From Hyphomicrobium sulfonivorans (GTDB taxonomy: Bacteria; Pseudomonadota; Alphaproteobacteria; Rhizobiales; Hyphomicrobiaceae), in assembly GCF_013306565.1 (NCBI RefSeq), contig NZ_PZPO01000002.1, positions 508,501-572,500 on the forward strand: a stretch of DNA of 64,000 bases, in the 5' to 3' direction. The stretch's first letter is position 1. Every line of letters starts with the position of its first letter. The notes beneath the pieces are model-generated. The model made no database searches, was not told the DNA's origin, and saw only the letters and a list, made by a program, of their open reading frames with translations. The position numbers were made by a program, and so were the translations under genes. This document shows positions 63,212-64,000 of this stretch, piece after piece.

Positions 63212-63961
63212 ATGGCCGGCCATTCAGCATTTAAAAACATCATGCACAAGAAGGGCCGCGCCGACGCGGCCCGTGCGAAAACGTTTTCCAAGCTCGGGCG
63301 CGAAATCACCGTTGCCGCCAAGATGGGCATCCCCGACCCGGCCATGAACCCGCGTCTGCGCCTTGCTGTGCAGGCCGCGCGGGCGGAAAATATGCCCAAG
63401 GACAACATCGAGCGCGCCATCAAGAAGGCAGCGGGCGGCGATGCAGATAACTACGAAGAGATCCGCTACGAGGGCTATGGCCCTGGCGGCGTTGCCGTAA
63501 TTGCAGAGGCGCTGACCGACAATCGCAACCGCACTGGCGGTGCGGTGCGGGCGGTATTCACCAAATACGGCGGCAACCTCGGCGCAACCGGCTCGGTCTC
63601 GCACATGTTCTCGCATATCGGCGAGATCACTTTCCCGGCTGGCGCTGGCACGGCGGATGCGGTGCTTGAAGCGGCGATCGAAGCTGGCGCCGATGACGTC
63701 GTTTCCGATGCCGACGGGCATGTGATCGCCACCACATTTGAAAATCTGGGATCGGTGGCGGCGACGCTCGAAGAAGTGCTCGGCGCTCCGACGAGCGTGA
63801 AGTCGGTCTGGAAGCCGAGCCTGACGACCCAGCTCGACGAAGAAAAAGCGACCAGCATCATGAAGATGATTGCCGCGCTTGAAGATGATGACGACGTGCA
63901 AAGCGTCTATGCAAACTTCGAGGTTTCGGACGAAGTCTTGAAAAAGCTTACTGCGGCATGA
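63212..63961 (+). CDS. yebC: YebC/PmpR-family regulator
   Basis: This encodes 249 residues from an ATG preceded by GGGGAG. It begins [21 protein letters not shown], cut here to MAGHS and FKNIMHKKG, the family hallmark, with YGPGGVAV in the middle and the C-terminal domain to KLTAA. The family acts as DNA-binding regulators or, as shown for some members, in translation. It often precedes ruvCAB; the window ends 39 bases after its stop. Confidence 0.94.
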   Translation: MAGHSAFKNIMHKKGRADAARAKTFSKLGREITVAAKMGIPDPAMNPRLRLAVQAARAENMPKDNIERAIKKAAGGDADNYEEIRYEGYGPGGVAVIAEALTDNRNRTGGAVRAVFTKYGGNLGATGSVSHMFSHIGEITFPAGAGTADAVLEAAIEAGADDVVSDADGHVIATTFENLGSVAATLEEVLGAPTSVKSVWKPSLTTQLDEEKATSIMKMIAALEDDDDVQSVYANFEVSDEVLKKLTAA

Positions 63962-64000
63962 TCTTTCCGCGATCTGCGCAACAAGCTGTATGTATTCAAA

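Noticed and set aside
62952-63347. Open frame between the phosphoesterase gene and yebC
   Set aside because: It overlaps the yebC start in another frame and lacks a ribosome-binding site; treated as non-coding.

Overview
The window is about 62% GC and reads as a chromosomal segment of an alphaproteobacterium, probably Hyphomicrobiales and most likely a methylotroph of the Hyphomicrobium kind. This is inferred from the methylamine dehydrogenase (mau) cluster, an HpnI-like hopanoid glycosyltransferase tail at the left edge, a TIGR02301 gene, a nadABC operon next to a Nudix-type regulator, and a 6S RNA candidate between zapA and the 5-formyl-THF cyclo-ligase gene. No rRNA, tRNA, transposase, phage gene or CRISPR array was found.

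Region 1 (1-4.1 kb): end of an HpnI-like glycosyltransferase, two exported glucosaminidase-type paralogs, and an SDR reductase.

Region 2 (4.5-24.7 kb) is a methylamine-oxidation island flanked by two paralogous TIGR02001-type outer-membrane proteins. In order: a membrane-anchored heptaheme cytochrome c and a cytochrome b561-like protein (+ strand); convergent MauN/NapH-like and MauM/NapG-like iron-sulfur proteins (- strand); an OmpR-type response regulator with its histidine kinase; mauF-mauB-mauE-mauD-mauA; an intrinsic terminator; amicyanin (mauC), a MauJ-like protein and a small TatA paralog; then three tiny membrane proteins and two tandem, about 94% identical APC permeases. The inferred logic is that methylamine crosses the envelope, MADH (MauB/MauA, with the TTQ cofactor made from Trp110 and Trp161 of MauA) oxidises it in the periplasm, and electrons go to amicyanin. 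Three things are unusual. There is no mauG in the window, although MauG normally completes TTQ. There is no mauR; a two-component system sits in its place. A cluster-encoded TatA-like protein sits beside a Tat-type MauA leader.

Region 3 (25-43.5 kb) is mostly housekeeping: RNase T2, an M20 peptidase, pyruvate phosphate dikinase, nadA-nadB-nadC with two 17-bp operator-like palindromes and a NadQ/NrtR-type regulator, an HD hydrolase-tag-ygfZ overlapping group, a dihydroorotase-type amidohydrolase, an L,D-transpeptidase and a LysE-type exporter.

Region 4 (43.5-64 kb): TIGR02301 protein, Nudix hydrolase, SRAP (HMCES/YedK) protein, a Clp-N/coiled-coil protein, an FAD-linked oxidase, Sua5-type synthase, an unknown membrane protein, a histone-deacetylase-like amidohydrolase, xseB, a tiny basic exported protein, dxs, a DUF4399-type lipoprotein, tlyA, a TrmA/RlmD-type rRNA methyltransferase, gap, a coiled-coil protein with a histone-H1-like tail, zapA, a 6S RNA candidate, the 5-formyl-THF cyclo-ligase, a YmdB-type phosphoesterase and yebC. 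Two convergent intergenic regions here (47.65 and 58.8 kb) carry copies of a nested-hairpin repeat whose stems covary around a fixed asymmetric bulge.
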